Source: Telluribacter humicola
GTDB taxonomy: Bacteria; Bacteroidota; Bacteroidia; Cytophagales; Spirosomataceae
Direction of reading: 5' to 3'
Assembly (NCBI RefSeq): GCF_017355935.1
Contig: NZ_JAFIQT010000001.1
Span: 186,001-250,000, forward strand
Length of the DNA stretch: 64,000 bases
Shown: piece after piece, positions 27,301-35,229 of the stretch
Layout: each line of letters starts with the position of its first letter
Position numbering within the stretch: the first letter of the stretch is position 1
Notes under the pieces: generated by a model
What the model was told of the DNA's origin: nothing
Database searches by the model: none
Seen by the model: only the letters and a program-made list of their open reading frames with translations
Translations under genes and position numbers: made by a program

Positions 27301-29048
27301 ACGGTCATCAGAGTATCTTTCAGGTTAATGGTAGCATTGGCTATTTCGCTGTTGGCCTGGAACTGAGAGTTGATCAGGAAATTATCATAATCGCTCTTGT
27401 CCATATTGGCCAGGATGTACATAATGCCCTTACGGCTCAACCGGTACTCTTCGCTCGCTTTATCCTTCTGGAAGTAGCCCTGAAGGGTAAGCCGTTCGAG
27501 TGCCTGGCGCATGATCACCGGGTCTTTTTTGAACTGGTTGGCCAGGTCATGTGGAGAGAATGTCTGTCTTTTCTGAGATTGGGAGAAACTAGCCGCCATG
27601 ATCAGGGGCTGAAAGCCAAACTCCTCCGTCATAGCTTGAAAACGCTGAGGTCTGAAGTAGTCAAATGATTCCAGCTTGACCGGTACCACCTTCTTCCCCG
27701 CAATCATATAAAACTCGGCCTTCTCGTTGGGCAGGTGCCAGCGCATGGCTTCTGCCCATATATTCATCTTATGGTAGCTGTCAATGTAGGGGATACTTTC
27801 GTAGGGAGTACCATCCGCGCGTTCGAGGCGAAGCTGTCCGGCTCCGTCGCTATAATAAAAACGTACGCCGGAGTGGTATATGGAGTCAGTACCCAGCGGC
27901 ATCGAAAACTCAGCGAGCTGAGCCGTAACCACCGAGTCATTAAGTACAAAGCGGCGGCTGCTGGCCCTAAAAACGGGCTTGTTGTTGAAGGTGACGGAAA
28001 TCTCAGCGGGCTCGTTGCTCAACGAAGTGCTGTATATGCTATTACCGGCCATCGCAAAACCTCCCCGGTACAGCAGGCTCTTGCTGCTATTTCGCAGGAC
28101 GGCATCATTGCGGTACGACACAAAACGGGGGTAGGTAGAAGGCTTTCCGGCCGCACGACGTACACTTCTGAACTCAAACTTGCCCTTGACCGGGCTGGTC
28201 AGCTTGCTGTCGTAGTGGAGCGTGGCGTTTTCAATGGTCAGGCTAGGACTAGCTGGCTGAAAAGAGTACTCATCGAAGTCGATATGGATTCCCTGATCTC
28301 CTTCCCAGGCAAACTTGCCTCCTTTACCTACGAAGGTACCTTCCTTAAGAGAGACACTACCCGTACTGGGACCGAAAGCGATGGAGTCATTGGCAGTAAC
28401 TATTGCAAAGCTGGCATCCTGTAAGTCCAGCAGAGCACCCGTAAGGGTAGGTATGGGCTTGGCTTTGGTATCAATCAGTACCGAATCGGCGGGCAGGTCC
28501 CAGCCATCATTGGCCGGAGCGGCCGCTTTGGCGTCCGTGGTGGCGGCGGCGGGCGCGGTTTCATCAAACCGGAAGCGGTACTGGCCTGCGGTCAGGTACA
28601 GTTTGCTGAAGTTAGAAGTATAGAGTTGCTTCTTCTCTATGATAAGCTGAGCTGTTTCGAGTAGTTTCTGAAGTGATTTGGCATCGTAGGTATCACTGGC
28701 TTTATCCACCATGATCATAAAGCCATTAATATCTCCCTGCTGGGTGGTGATGGAATGCAGGTTGCGCATCAGGAGGTAGAACACCGGTCCGGCTTTCTGC
28801 CCTTTGGCGGCTAGCCGCCGCATCAGCCCCACAAACTCCTTCTGCTGGGTCGTATTGAGTGAGCTCATCCAGATACTTTCCAGATCCTGAGCCGCTTTGG
28901 CATAGGCCGGGTTCCGGCTGCTTTCCATCAGCTTTTTGGCATCCACTATAAACTGCCCCGGATCGTCCGATAGCCGGACTCCCTGCGCCCATACGGTACT
29001 ACCCGTAAGAAAGATCAATCCAAACAGACAAAGGCGAAATAACTTCAT
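24375..29048 (-). CDS. Very large secreted protein of unknown function
   Basis: 1557 residues that I do not recognise. A signal peptide (MKLFRLCLFGLIFLTGSTVWA) leads into a helical region (about 25-160) and an Ala-rich linker (about 165-185). A very long beta-rich stretch (about 190-1450) follows, with many short strands of alternating polarity and repeated wording of the type GxLxLxDAxFxI, ending with a Lys/Ala/Glu tail (from about 1520, KKAKVVKAAQKKEAQKK). No enzymatic motif, T9SS sorting domain, lipobox or TonB box is seen. The layout recalls periplasmic beta-taco/AsmA-TamB-like or structural proteins, but this is only a resemblance. It follows prmA by 21 bp, so it is probably co-transcribed with it, which looks incidental in function. 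Confidence 0.85.
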   Translation of the reverse strand: MKLFRLCLFGLIFLTGSTVWAQGVRLSDDPGQFIVDAKKLMESSRNPAYAKAAQDLESIWMSSLNTTQQKEFVGLMRRLAAKGQKAGPVFYLLMRNLHSITTQQGDINGFMIMVDKASDTYDAKSLQKLLETAQLIIEKKQLYTSNFSKLYLTAGQYRFRFDETAPAAATTDAKAAAPANDGWDLPADSVLIDTKAKPIPTLTGALLDLQDASFAIVTANDSIAFGPSTGSVSLKEGTFVGKGGKFAWEGDQGIHIDFDEYSFQPASPSLTIENATLHYDSKLTSPVKGKFEFRSVRRAAGKPSTYPRFVSYRNDAVLRNSSKSLLYRGGFAMAGNSIYSTSLSNEPAEISVTFNNKPVFRASSRRFVLNDSVVTAQLAEFSMPLGTDSIYHSGVRFYYSDGAGQLRLERADGTPYESIPYIDSYHKMNIWAEAMRWHLPNEKAEFYMIAGKKVVPVKLESFDYFRPQRFQAMTEEFGFQPLIMAASFSQSQKRQTFSPHDLANQFKKDPVIMRQALERLTLQGYFQKDKASEEYRLSRKGIMYILANMDKSDYDNFLINSQFQANSEIANATINLKDTLMTVRGVERFVVSDSLKIVAVPSDKQVVIGRNRDFTLNGQLKSSKFRFAGQNLKFNYDQFFVNLIQVDSITYTPQEQYAKGLANEVGGHIKYDKGGTFYLNDPKNKSGRQKNTKSPRMVIPEGITVFFDQPTRAVAYSREVFFKIPKLDADSLDQRDITFVGTFESAGILPPLKTLLKTMPDNSMGFEYKPTAEALKLYGGKSTVKLTDKLVMNSKGLRAPGIINHLSASIPTEEIFFTPDSLMASGATASIKEAAVGKAYFPSVELKNYTMRWFPKVDSMFIDTKGNFFNFYKGSTQLEGGLLLRSAGLYGHGKLKRSDAELTSNDIKFNKEGFLANQAQFTIKDGQQQSFRPILVGNNVDVDFNVAKGQVELTTNTEGFEADSSGMVFPYAAYRTSINKARWNINNKTIAMKGDIDNSTFTAMASDQEGLSFNGSAALYEVEKMTLNISGVPYIRTADVKIIPEKGVVSIRRNGEMLPLKKARIEIDTLNSSHRLKDADIRITSRNHFEGSATYQYVTAQKDTFAIKMQNFELRELSNTEVASNRKGRQTAPALTAEKVYYTTARAEVSENQRMLLFPGIQYKGGVQLVSYQPALQLDGYIRPMLKKRPGLMSSWIPLKETPDQEAITIKVDKNLKNEVEEPLFAGLHYRAGGGMYLTFLSPKESSSDQDIYSAQGTMNYDAESKSLQIMPPAGSDDLVNEALAFRFNDQKGLATFAGPLKFTASDLIKGSGLAEVQVDSLRYRFNTMLLLNLPVLTPVLTPLATKIVQTNLDEQNSDPAEDDPARLSTKLAAIIGQPTADAYFTKIAAEYKPLFEASSALDVPIVLSNVNMHWSEKHGALYSLGKIGVSNLGRNDVNAQMEGMLEIRRTDSGDEFSLYLEASPDVWYFFDYSQQQLGVVSSEIEFNDQVLAKSRNAKSKDMALVSLGPEEKAMFTDRFYDFYQPALKKAKVVKAAQKKEAQKKPVKKKEEAAEGF

Positions 29049-29069
29049 ATAACCCTATTCACAGTTTTC

Positions 29070-29906
29070 TTAGCTTGTTTTCTCAAAAACCACCGTAGCC
29101 CACTCATTACGGGTATCGGTTCGTACTTTGGTAAGGCCATTTTCCAGCGCGCACTGCACGATATCCGGCTCATCCATCTCATAGAATCCACTGACCACCA
29201 ACCAGCCGCCGGGTAGCAGATGCTGTACGTAGTGGGTGATCTCGCTCAGCAGAATATTCCGGTTGATATTAGCCAGTATACCTCCAAACTGCCGCTCCAG
29301 CGGTACATCTGTAATGGTACCCTGAAATACCTCCGCGTCCTGCTCTACCCCATTCAGGGCAAAGTTCTCACGCGAGTTCTCTACTGCCCACTCATCAATA
29401 TCAAAGGCCACAATACTCTTAGCTCCCAGCTTACGACCCAATATGGCCAGTATACCCGTACCACATCCTACATCCATGATGTCAAGTCCGGTGTGCGGCA
29501 GGCTGAGCTGCTCGTTCATCACCAGCCAGGTAGTAGCGTGGTGCCCGGTACCGAACGACATCTTGGGTGTAATCAGCAGGTCATAGGTGAAGCTGTCGTC
29601 CGGCTCGTGAAACTGAGCCCGAACCCGTACGGCCCGACCTACCTCAATGGGTTCATAGCTGCGTTCCCACTCTTCATTCCAATTCTTTTTCTCTAACGCT
29701 TTCCATGAATGAGCTATTGCAGTGAAGATCTGGTATTTGGCTATGACGGCCTCAAGAGCCGCCTCGTCAAATAGGTCCTCTGTAATATAGGCATTCAGCC
29801 CTTCGTCGGTTTCAACAAAAGACTCATATCCAACTTCGGCCAGTTCGGCGGTGAGTATATCCGTGTAGTCAGGGGTGATGGTCAGGCTTAATTCTACGTA
29901 GTTCAT
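29070..29906 (-). CDS. prmA: Ribosomal protein L11 methyltransferase PrmA
   Basis: A 278-residue SAM-dependent methyltransferase that modifies ribosomal protein L11. The ATG at 29906 (MNYVELSLTITPDYTDILTAELAEVGYESF) gives the family N-terminal substrate domain; the longer frame adds 19 residues. Catalytic-domain motifs are KMSFGTGHHATTWL, DVGCGTGILAILG and the NINRNIL segment that replaces the proteobacterial NILA. It is followed at 21 bp by the giant secreted protein gene. Confidence 0.95.
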   Translation of the reverse strand: MNYVELSLTITPDYTDILTAELAEVGYESFVETDEGLNAYITEDLFDEAALEAVIAKYQIFTAIAHSWKALEKKNWNEEWERSYEPIEVGRAVRVRAQFHEPDDSFTYDLLITPKMSFGTGHHATTWLVMNEQLSLPHTGLDIMDVGCGTGILAILGRKLGAKSIVAFDIDEWAVENSRENFALNGVEQDAEVFQGTITDVPLERQFGGILANINRNILLSEITHYVQHLLPGGWLVVSGFYEMDEPDIVQCALENGLTKVRTDTRNEWATVVFEKTS

Positions 29907-29960
29907 GAAGTAATCAGTAACAGACTTTTTAATGTATAAAGACAAAACAGGTAATGGCTG

Positions 29961-29968
29961 CAAAGGTA
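29961..29968 (-). promoter_or_regulatory. Putative -7 promoter element for prmA
   Basis: The minus strand reads TACCTTTG, an exact TAnnTTTG match, 54 bp upstream of the prmA ATG and just beyond the OmpA-gene terminator. A proper -33 element is not clear. Confidence 0.42.
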
Positions 29969-29975
29969 ACCAATA

Positions 29976-30009
29976 ATAAGCGGGAAGCTCACTGCACGAA
30001 CTTCCCGCT
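29976..30009 (-). terminator. Terminator after the OmpA-family gene
   Basis: AGCGGGAAG (29979-29987) and CTTCCCGCT (30001-30009) form a 9-bp stem. The minus-strand tail TTATTATT is T-rich but interrupted. It is 36 bp past the stop of the OmpA-family gene. Confidence 0.7.
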
Positions 30010-30045
30010 GTTGTCTGATGGTTGGCCTTATTTTTAAGACATTTT

Positions 30046-31242
30046 CTAAATCTTCACGATCACCAGCTCCACCCTTCGGTTACGCTGGCGCTCCTGTTCT
30101 GAGGTACCTTTCGCGACGGGACGGGTAGATCCGTAGCCCTTGGCTTCCACCCGGCTGGAGGCTATGCCTTTATTGATGAGGTAGTCGCGGACGGCACTGG
30201 CACGCTGGCGCGATAGCTCGAGATTCTTGTCGAAATCGCCGAGGTTATCGGTGTGTCCCTCCACCCGTACCTGCAGGCTCGGGTTACTACGCATCATGTC
30301 CACGAGTTGATCCAGCTCTTCGTACGACTCCCGCAGCAGATCGAACTTGGACGTCTCGAAGTAGATGTTGTTGAGCGTAATGCTGGCTCCTTCCTTCAGA
30401 GGTACGAGATAAAAGTCTTTGGTAAGCGCGGCACTACCCGTAGAGTCGGCCGGATTGACCGCTGCTGAGGCACTCAGGTACCCTTTGGCCGAAACACTAA
30501 GCGCATAGCGTTGCTCCGGAGCCAGGCTCATGCGGTAGTTGCCCGACGAAGTACCCAGACGCAGGGTGTCAGCACCATCAGCATAGGCCAACTGGGCCGG
30601 GATGGGTCGGCGGGTGGAGGCGTCGTAGACAGTACCTTTCAGGGAAACAGGAGCGGTAGTTCTGGTGCGGGGGGCCTCACCAGGCTGTGGAGTACTGGCC
30701 AGTGGAGGTTCGTCTTGGGGCTCCTCTCTGGGCGGCGCCTTTTGGGCCGGCGCGGATGGTCGCAGTGGGTTGTTGATGTGTACACCGTAGAAATTCCAGA
30801 ACTCAACCTGCCCCGGATTACGCCCTTCGAAGAAGTCAAATAGCTCAATACCCGGGTCGAGCCGCTCGTAGTACACCCGGAAATTAACTACATCGCCCGG
30901 ATACACGACCTGCTGCTCCGGTTCTACGGCTATGCCTTCGGCCCGTATAAAGCTATATTTCTTAGTGGTATTACCGGGCTTATACAGGCGACTACGCGGA
31001 TCAATGCTGATGTAGTTGGTAACAAGACGGCGGTTGGGGAATAGCCGGTACAAATCGGCCGGGTAGGCGCTCTTATACTCCATATCAATAATGGTGTAGC
31101 GGCTGGTCAGCTCTACCCGCGTGATACGGACGTAGCGGGCATACTGCTCTTCTACTAGGGGACGCTGGGTGATCTGTCCAATGGCGGTTCCTATACTGAG
31201 CCATACCAGACCCAGTACAATAGTAATCGCTTTCAAACTCAT
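30046..31242 (-). CDS. OmpA-family protein with carboxypeptidase-regulatory-like domain
   Basis: A 398-residue exported protein. After a signal peptide (MSLKAITIVLGLVWLSIGTAIGQ) comes a beta-rich domain I cannot name (about 25-160). A Pro/Arg-rich linker (about 160-195) leads into a carboxypeptidase-regulatory-like domain (SLKGTVYDASTRRPIPAQLAYADG, about 198-275). The C-terminal OmpA domain (about 285-398; IYFETSKFDLL, VRVEGHTDNLGD, LSRQRASAVRDYLI, RNRRVELVI) would bind peptidoglycan. It likely tethers the outer membrane or a surface structure to the wall. No beta-barrel is evident, so it is not a classical OmpA porin. Confidence 0.9.
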   Translation of the reverse strand: MSLKAITIVLGLVWLSIGTAIGQITQRPLVEEQYARYVRITRVELTSRYTIIDMEYKSAYPADLYRLFPNRRLVTNYISIDPRSRLYKPGNTTKKYSFIRAEGIAVEPEQQVVYPGDVVNFRVYYERLDPGIELFDFFEGRNPGQVEFWNFYGVHINNPLRPSAPAQKAPPREEPQDEPPLASTPQPGEAPRTRTTAPVSLKGTVYDASTRRPIPAQLAYADGADTLRLGTSSGNYRMSLAPEQRYALSVSAKGYLSASAAVNPADSTGSAALTKDFYLVPLKEGASITLNNIYFETSKFDLLRESYEELDQLVDMMRSNPSLQVRVEGHTDNLGDFDKNLELSRQRASAVRDYLINKGIASSRVEAKGYGSTRPVAKGTSEQERQRNRRVELVIVKI

Positions 31243-31345
31243 GGCTGTCAGGGGCTTTGTTTACGACCTAAGGAAACATTGCAAGAACGACAGTATGAGT
31301 AACTTAGTGTACTGAAAAGAGTTAAATAAAATTTTTGGGCCGGAG

Positions 31346-32095
31346 CTATACCTGGATGAAAGGTTTCCAGAAATCAGGGTCGTAGCGCTCCCAGGCATGG
31401 CACCCAAACGGAAGCTGTTCATGATTGATAGTATAGCTGGCGGCGGGGCTCTTCTCAAATGCAAAGGCCAGAGCCTCCTGCCACGCGGGAAGTTTGATAA
31501 AGAACTTCATAGGAGCCAGACGGCGCGCGTCCAGCGAGAAGAGCTTGTCTTCGTTGCCGGGCCAGCGCGTGTAGAACAGATTATAGATGCGGATGTACCG
31601 GAGCAGTGCCGGAATGCGTCGTAGCGACAGTCCCCCGTTCAGGACCGGATGGTGCTGACTAAGTACCCTGGCGTATTCATTGCCGGCTTTGGCCGGTAGT
31701 TTAAAAAGTTCAGCAGGCTCAAGACCGGGAGCGCCTATGTAGTCATATCCTTTGGCGCACCATTCACGCAACTCATCTTTAAATACGTAAGCATCCAGCT
31801 GGTAGAGGAGCATGTACTCATACCCGGAGAAGCTCTCATAAAACAAGCGCGAAACCATAAGCTCGTTGTAGCCATCAATACTCTTGAAGTACTTATCATC
31901 AAATGACCGGAACTGCAAAGCCGGATACTCCTGCTCCAGGCTGTTGAGCAGCAGGCTGGCCGGCTTGATCACGATGGTCGGGTAGGCGGATAGCACGGAC
32001 AGACACTGACGTAGGGACGCCTTTTCAGCCTGGGTCAGGTCTGCTTTGTAGATAGGTATTACAATTGCTACCAGCGATGAGCTTGACGATTTCAT
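31346..32095 (-). CDS. DUF5672 family protein, glycosyltransferase-like
   Basis: A 249-residue protein starting MKSSSSSLVAIVIPIYKADLTQAEKASLRQCL. It shows the DUF5672 features: an N-terminal VAIVIPIYK strand, YEYMLLYQLDAYVFKDELREWC and YDYIGAPG, then the NGGLSLRR segment. The D-x-Y-V-F stretch is comparable to the DxD metal site of GT-A enzymes. The family occurs in polysaccharide and O-antigen clusters and is taken to be glycosyltransferase-like, though the reaction is not established. It is followed upstream by a GT2 gene in the same direction. Confidence 0.82.
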   Translation of the reverse strand: MKSSSSSLVAIVIPIYKADLTQAEKASLRQCLSVLSAYPTIVIKPASLLLNSLEQEYPALQFRSFDDKYFKSIDGYNELMVSRLFYESFSGYEYMLLYQLDAYVFKDELREWCAKGYDYIGAPGLEPAELFKLPAKAGNEYARVLSQHHPVLNGGLSLRRIPALLRYIRIYNLFYTRWPGNEDKLFSLDARRLAPMKFFIKLPAWQEALAFAFEKSPAASYTINHEQLPFGCHAWERYDPDFWKPFIQV

Positions 32096-32142
32096 TCGTA
32101 AGGAATGTACTTATGAGTGATGTACGGTTATAAGCAGCGGAT

Positions 32143-33120
32143 TTATTCAAACAGGTCCCCCAGGGCAGGTAGCCACCAGTGCTTACTACTAAAGCGGTAA
32201 TGCCCCGATACTACATCCTTCAGTACCGGCGAAATACGAAGTATCCGATTGCGGGGTAGGGTTGCACGGCGTTGATAGTGCCGCAGCCGTAGGAACAGTT
32301 TGATGAGCTTCTCCCGCGGGATATCGGGGTAGTCGCGCAGGTGCAGGTAAATTTTCTCCAGTTCATCCGCCTTATCCCGTATAGGAGCCAGTTTTATCTC
32401 CCGGTCCCGCTTCAAACGGTCGCGCATACGTACCGGCTCTAGTTTACCCCCCAGCCCCACCTGCTGGCTGGAGTGCATACGGTAAGAAATCAAGCATTCA
32501 TTAATAAAGCCAATTCTGTCCTGTAGGCTCAGCACCAGAGCGATCCAGCCGTCGTGGATTAGCAGAGGTATATGAGTAGGGAAGGGAAGCAGGCGGTGCA
32601 GGCAGGAACGTCTAATCGCCATTGTAGCTCCTGTCACTACGTAGCCATTGAACAAGATCTCATGAGCTTTCCCCTGTAGCCATTTCTGCTGCTGGTGGTC
32701 TACAAACTCTACACCCTGCCATAGCGTATTGCCCAGGGATTTAGAGTTATCATCAATCATCAGTGCATCCGAAAACACGGCATCCTTATTTGGGTGCGCG
32801 TTAAGGTACTCTACCTGCTTTTTTACCCGGTCTTCGCGCCATACATCATCCTGATCGCATAGCAGTATGATATCGCCCCGGCACAGTAACAAGCATTTCT
32901 CGAAATTCTTGGTAGAGCCCAGATTTAACTCATTCTGGTAAATATGTATAGGAAAAGGAGCCTTTTCGGCAAAGGCTCGTATGATTTCTATAGTGTTATC
33001 GCGGGATCCATCATCGCATACTATAAGTTCATCTACGGGTAAAGTTTGACGGGTGATACTCTCCAACTGTTCAGGTAAAAACCTGGATCCGTTGTAGGTA
33101 CACATAGCCACTGAAATCAT
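32143..33120 (-). CDS. Glycosyltransferase family 2 protein
   Basis: A 325-residue GT-A enzyme. It begins MISVAMCTYNGSRFLPEQLESITRQ, with the nucleotide-binding DELIVCDDGSRDNT (about 32-45) and LLCDQDDVWREDRV (DQDD, the metal site, at about 91-94). The VTGATMAIRRS segment is typical of rhamnosyl- or O-antigen-chain transferases. It is probably cytoplasmic and membrane-associated. It lies between the DUF5672 gene and a polytopic membrane protein gene on the same strand, suggesting a small surface-glycan cluster. Donor and acceptor cannot be told. Confidence 0.92.
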   Translation of the reverse strand: MISVAMCTYNGSRFLPEQLESITRQTLPVDELIVCDDGSRDNTIEIIRAFAEKAPFPIHIYQNELNLGSTKNFEKCLLLCRGDIILLCDQDDVWREDRVKKQVEYLNAHPNKDAVFSDALMIDDNSKSLGNTLWQGVEFVDHQQQKWLQGKAHEILFNGYVVTGATMAIRRSCLHRLLPFPTHIPLLIHDGWIALVLSLQDRIGFINECLISYRMHSSQQVGLGGKLEPVRMRDRLKRDREIKLAPIRDKADELEKIYLHLRDYPDIPREKLIKLFLRLRHYQRRATLPRNRILRISPVLKDVVSGHYRFSSKHWWLPALGDLFE

Positions 33121-33203
33121 ACGAGTTGGTTAAAATAACAATTAATATCGGGTTGCGTTTAAGTCAGGTTTATGTTAGAGGAAGTGGGTTTATGCCGTGG
33201 ATG

Positions 33204-34541
33204 CTACTGCGCAATGGTAGTTATTTGCTGCTCTTCCAGAAGCTCCGGAGGTACCTGATATACATGATGCGTCAAAGCCCATTGTAATAGTTGGCCGTGG
33301 GCTTGTGTATGGATAACATCAAAATAGACTAATGGTACGCTGTTGTCTTTCATCCACGCTGAAAGTGTCTCTTTGTTTTGTTGATTAAAATCCTTAATCA
33401 AGACTGAGTTTGTGCTATAACTCAGGCACCATAACAGCCCAGTTGTCAGGTATAGGGGCAAAAGTAGGTTTTTTTTTAGTTTCCCGGTATCATATAGAAT
33501 TGAAATCACCCAAATCGGAATGAACGTAGTAAAAAACATGTACCTGGGTGCGATGCCACCGGCCGCCTTGGTGTCGAAGCGGGAAATAGCAATGAGAATA
33601 CCTGTAAGGATTGGTAAACATAACAAACAAAACAGGAGAGGATTTCTAAAGGCATATCCATTCCATACTAGTTTTAACCAGTAATAAAACACTACTGCAC
33701 CAACCACCATACATAAGATAATGTTCGAATAATGCCATGGAGAGTCGTATGAGCTTACATAGACAAAGCTGCCCAGGTACGTAAAAAATAACCGCATAGC
33801 CCAGTCAATCCTGAAAAGGGAGAGGTCACGTGTAACGCCAGTATGGCTGAACATTTGTAATAGAAAGTACATAAAGGCCATGCCTATCCAGATCGGCATG
33901 AGCCGGTACTTCTTCTGCAGGTATAAAAGAAGAAGGGCCAACGGAATGACCAGAATGCCATTGCCAAAGGAGAAAATCGCGATCAGGGCAGCTAGTACAG
34001 CTCCGAAATGATACCACGATCCTACCCTCTGGGCAGATAGGAGCCAGTACAGGCTCAGCATGGTAAAGAGCGTTACGGGATAGTGCTGAATCCCGCATGA
34101 GTAGTAAAGGGCAACCTGCCAGAACGAAAGACTAAATAAGAAAAAGCTTACGGGGATCAATATAGGCCAGACTCTAATTTGAATCTTCTTCAGAATAGCC
34201 AGTATAAGACCAAATGTGCCGAGCAAGTAGAAATTCTGGTATAAGATGAGCGAACCGAAGTTGAGCTGATCAAACAGTCCATAATAAACAACGGCAGAAA
34301 TGCGTGATAACACTATACGGTGTTCATTGTGAGGATCAAATAGTGCAGCCAGTTGTTGCTTTACATCTACCGTGTTGAAATAAAATGAACGAATAACGCT
34401 GATAGTAGCATTATAGTCATCATAGGAAGGCATGTTAACTGTATTCTTTAAAACAGTTTGCCCAAATGCTGCAAAAACAAGTAGGCTTACCACAGCACTG
34501 ACTGATTTCAGAGCTAGCTCTCTTTTTTTTATTAAAAACAT
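33204..34541 (-). CDS. Polytopic membrane protein, possibly GT-C-like
   Basis: A 445-residue protein with about 10-11 hydrophobic segments that I do not recognise by name. The first loop (NMPSYDDYNATISVIRSF and DPHNEHRIVLSRISAVVYYG) is rich in acidic and His residues between helices 1 and 2. That is where GT-C glycosyltransferases place their catalytic Asp/Glu, so a GT-C role is a reasonable guess only. The C-terminus is a soluble tail of about 60 residues. Next to GT2 and DUF5672 genes, it could be a lipid-linked sugar transferase or an O-antigen-type membrane protein. Confidence 0.75.
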   Translation of the reverse strand: MFLIKKRELALKSVSAVVSLLVFAAFGQTVLKNTVNMPSYDDYNATISVIRSFYFNTVDVKQQLAALFDPHNEHRIVLSRISAVVYYGLFDQLNFGSLILYQNFYLLGTFGLILAILKKIQIRVWPILIPVSFFLFSLSFWQVALYYSCGIQHYPVTLFTMLSLYWLLSAQRVGSWYHFGAVLAALIAIFSFGNGILVIPLALLLLYLQKKYRLMPIWIGMAFMYFLLQMFSHTGVTRDLSLFRIDWAMRLFFTYLGSFVYVSSYDSPWHYSNIILCMVVGAVVFYYWLKLVWNGYAFRNPLLFCLLCLPILTGILIAISRFDTKAAGGIAPRYMFFTTFIPIWVISILYDTGKLKKNLLLPLYLTTGLLWCLSYSTNSVLIKDFNQQNKETLSAWMKDNSVPLVYFDVIHTQAHGQLLQWALTHHVYQVPPELLEEQQITTIAQ

Positions 34542-34651
34542 GGCCTTTGATTTGAATAGTGTGTGTGGATATGACCGATATAAAGAAAGTTGATGTACTT
34601 TATGATTCCTTATAACCAGTAGTATATTTATCTAACGGTACCCCCGCCCCC

Positions 34652-35200
34652 ATGCCCCTTGATGACGCGCTCAAAAAGGCTATCATTCAGATGCCTCCGA
34701 AAGAAAAAGATAAGCTGCTTCTCCGGCTTATCGGTAAAGACAAAGCCCTGTCGGACCGGCTGTACTTTGAGCTGATCGAAGACAGCAGCACGACCCAGGA
34801 AAGACGCCAGGAGATAAAAAGCAAAATTGTAAGACTGGCCCAGATGGCTCAGCATACCCCCGGTTGGATACTGATGGATATGCGTACGCTGAGTAGCGAT
34901 ATCGCTTACCACGTGAAGGTAACCAAGGACAAGTACGGCGAGATAGAGCTAAACCTATACCTGCTGAACGCGTTCTTTGAGTACCAGCCCGAGCCGCTCC
35001 GTATCTATACATCCCGTACCGAGAAGTGCGCGGTATACATGACGAAGAAAGCCAAGACGCTGCTGAACCGTCTTGATAAGCTTAACAGCGACTACTATGA
35101 AGACTTCGCGCAGGATGTGAATCGTCTGCTTCAGCAGCTGCATGCAATGTGTACCCAGCACTACGCCCGGCAGATGAGTATACCCCGCGAATGGCCGTAG
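34652..35200 (+). CDS. Conserved-looking cytoplasmic protein, function unknown
   Basis: 182 residues starting at the ATG at 34652 (MPLDDALKKAIIQMPPKEKDKLLLRLI). It is soluble, charged and mostly helical, with no signal peptide or membrane segment. The N-terminal MPPKEKDKLLLRLIGKDK pattern and a later helical half (YHVKVTKDKYGEIELNLYLLNAFFE) are visible. No known motif is recognised. The Shine-Dalgarno region is absent, as for most genes here. The next gene begins 29 bp downstream on the same strand. Confidence 0.8.
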   Translation: MPLDDALKKAIIQMPPKEKDKLLLRLIGKDKALSDRLYFELIEDSSTTQERRQEIKSKIVRLAQMAQHTPGWILMDMRTLSSDIAYHVKVTKDKYGEIELNLYLLNAFFEYQPEPLRIYTSRTEKCAVYMTKKAKTLLNRLDKLNSDYYEDFAQDVNRLLQQLHAMCTQHYARQMSIPREWP

Positions 35201-35229
35201 GTACTTATCAAAAATCTATATTTGTCACT

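Noticed and set aside
27735-28424. 229-codon plus-strand frame opposite the giant secreted protein
   Set aside because: Antisense to a well-formed signal-peptide protein, no motif, and similar shadows occur along the whole gene.
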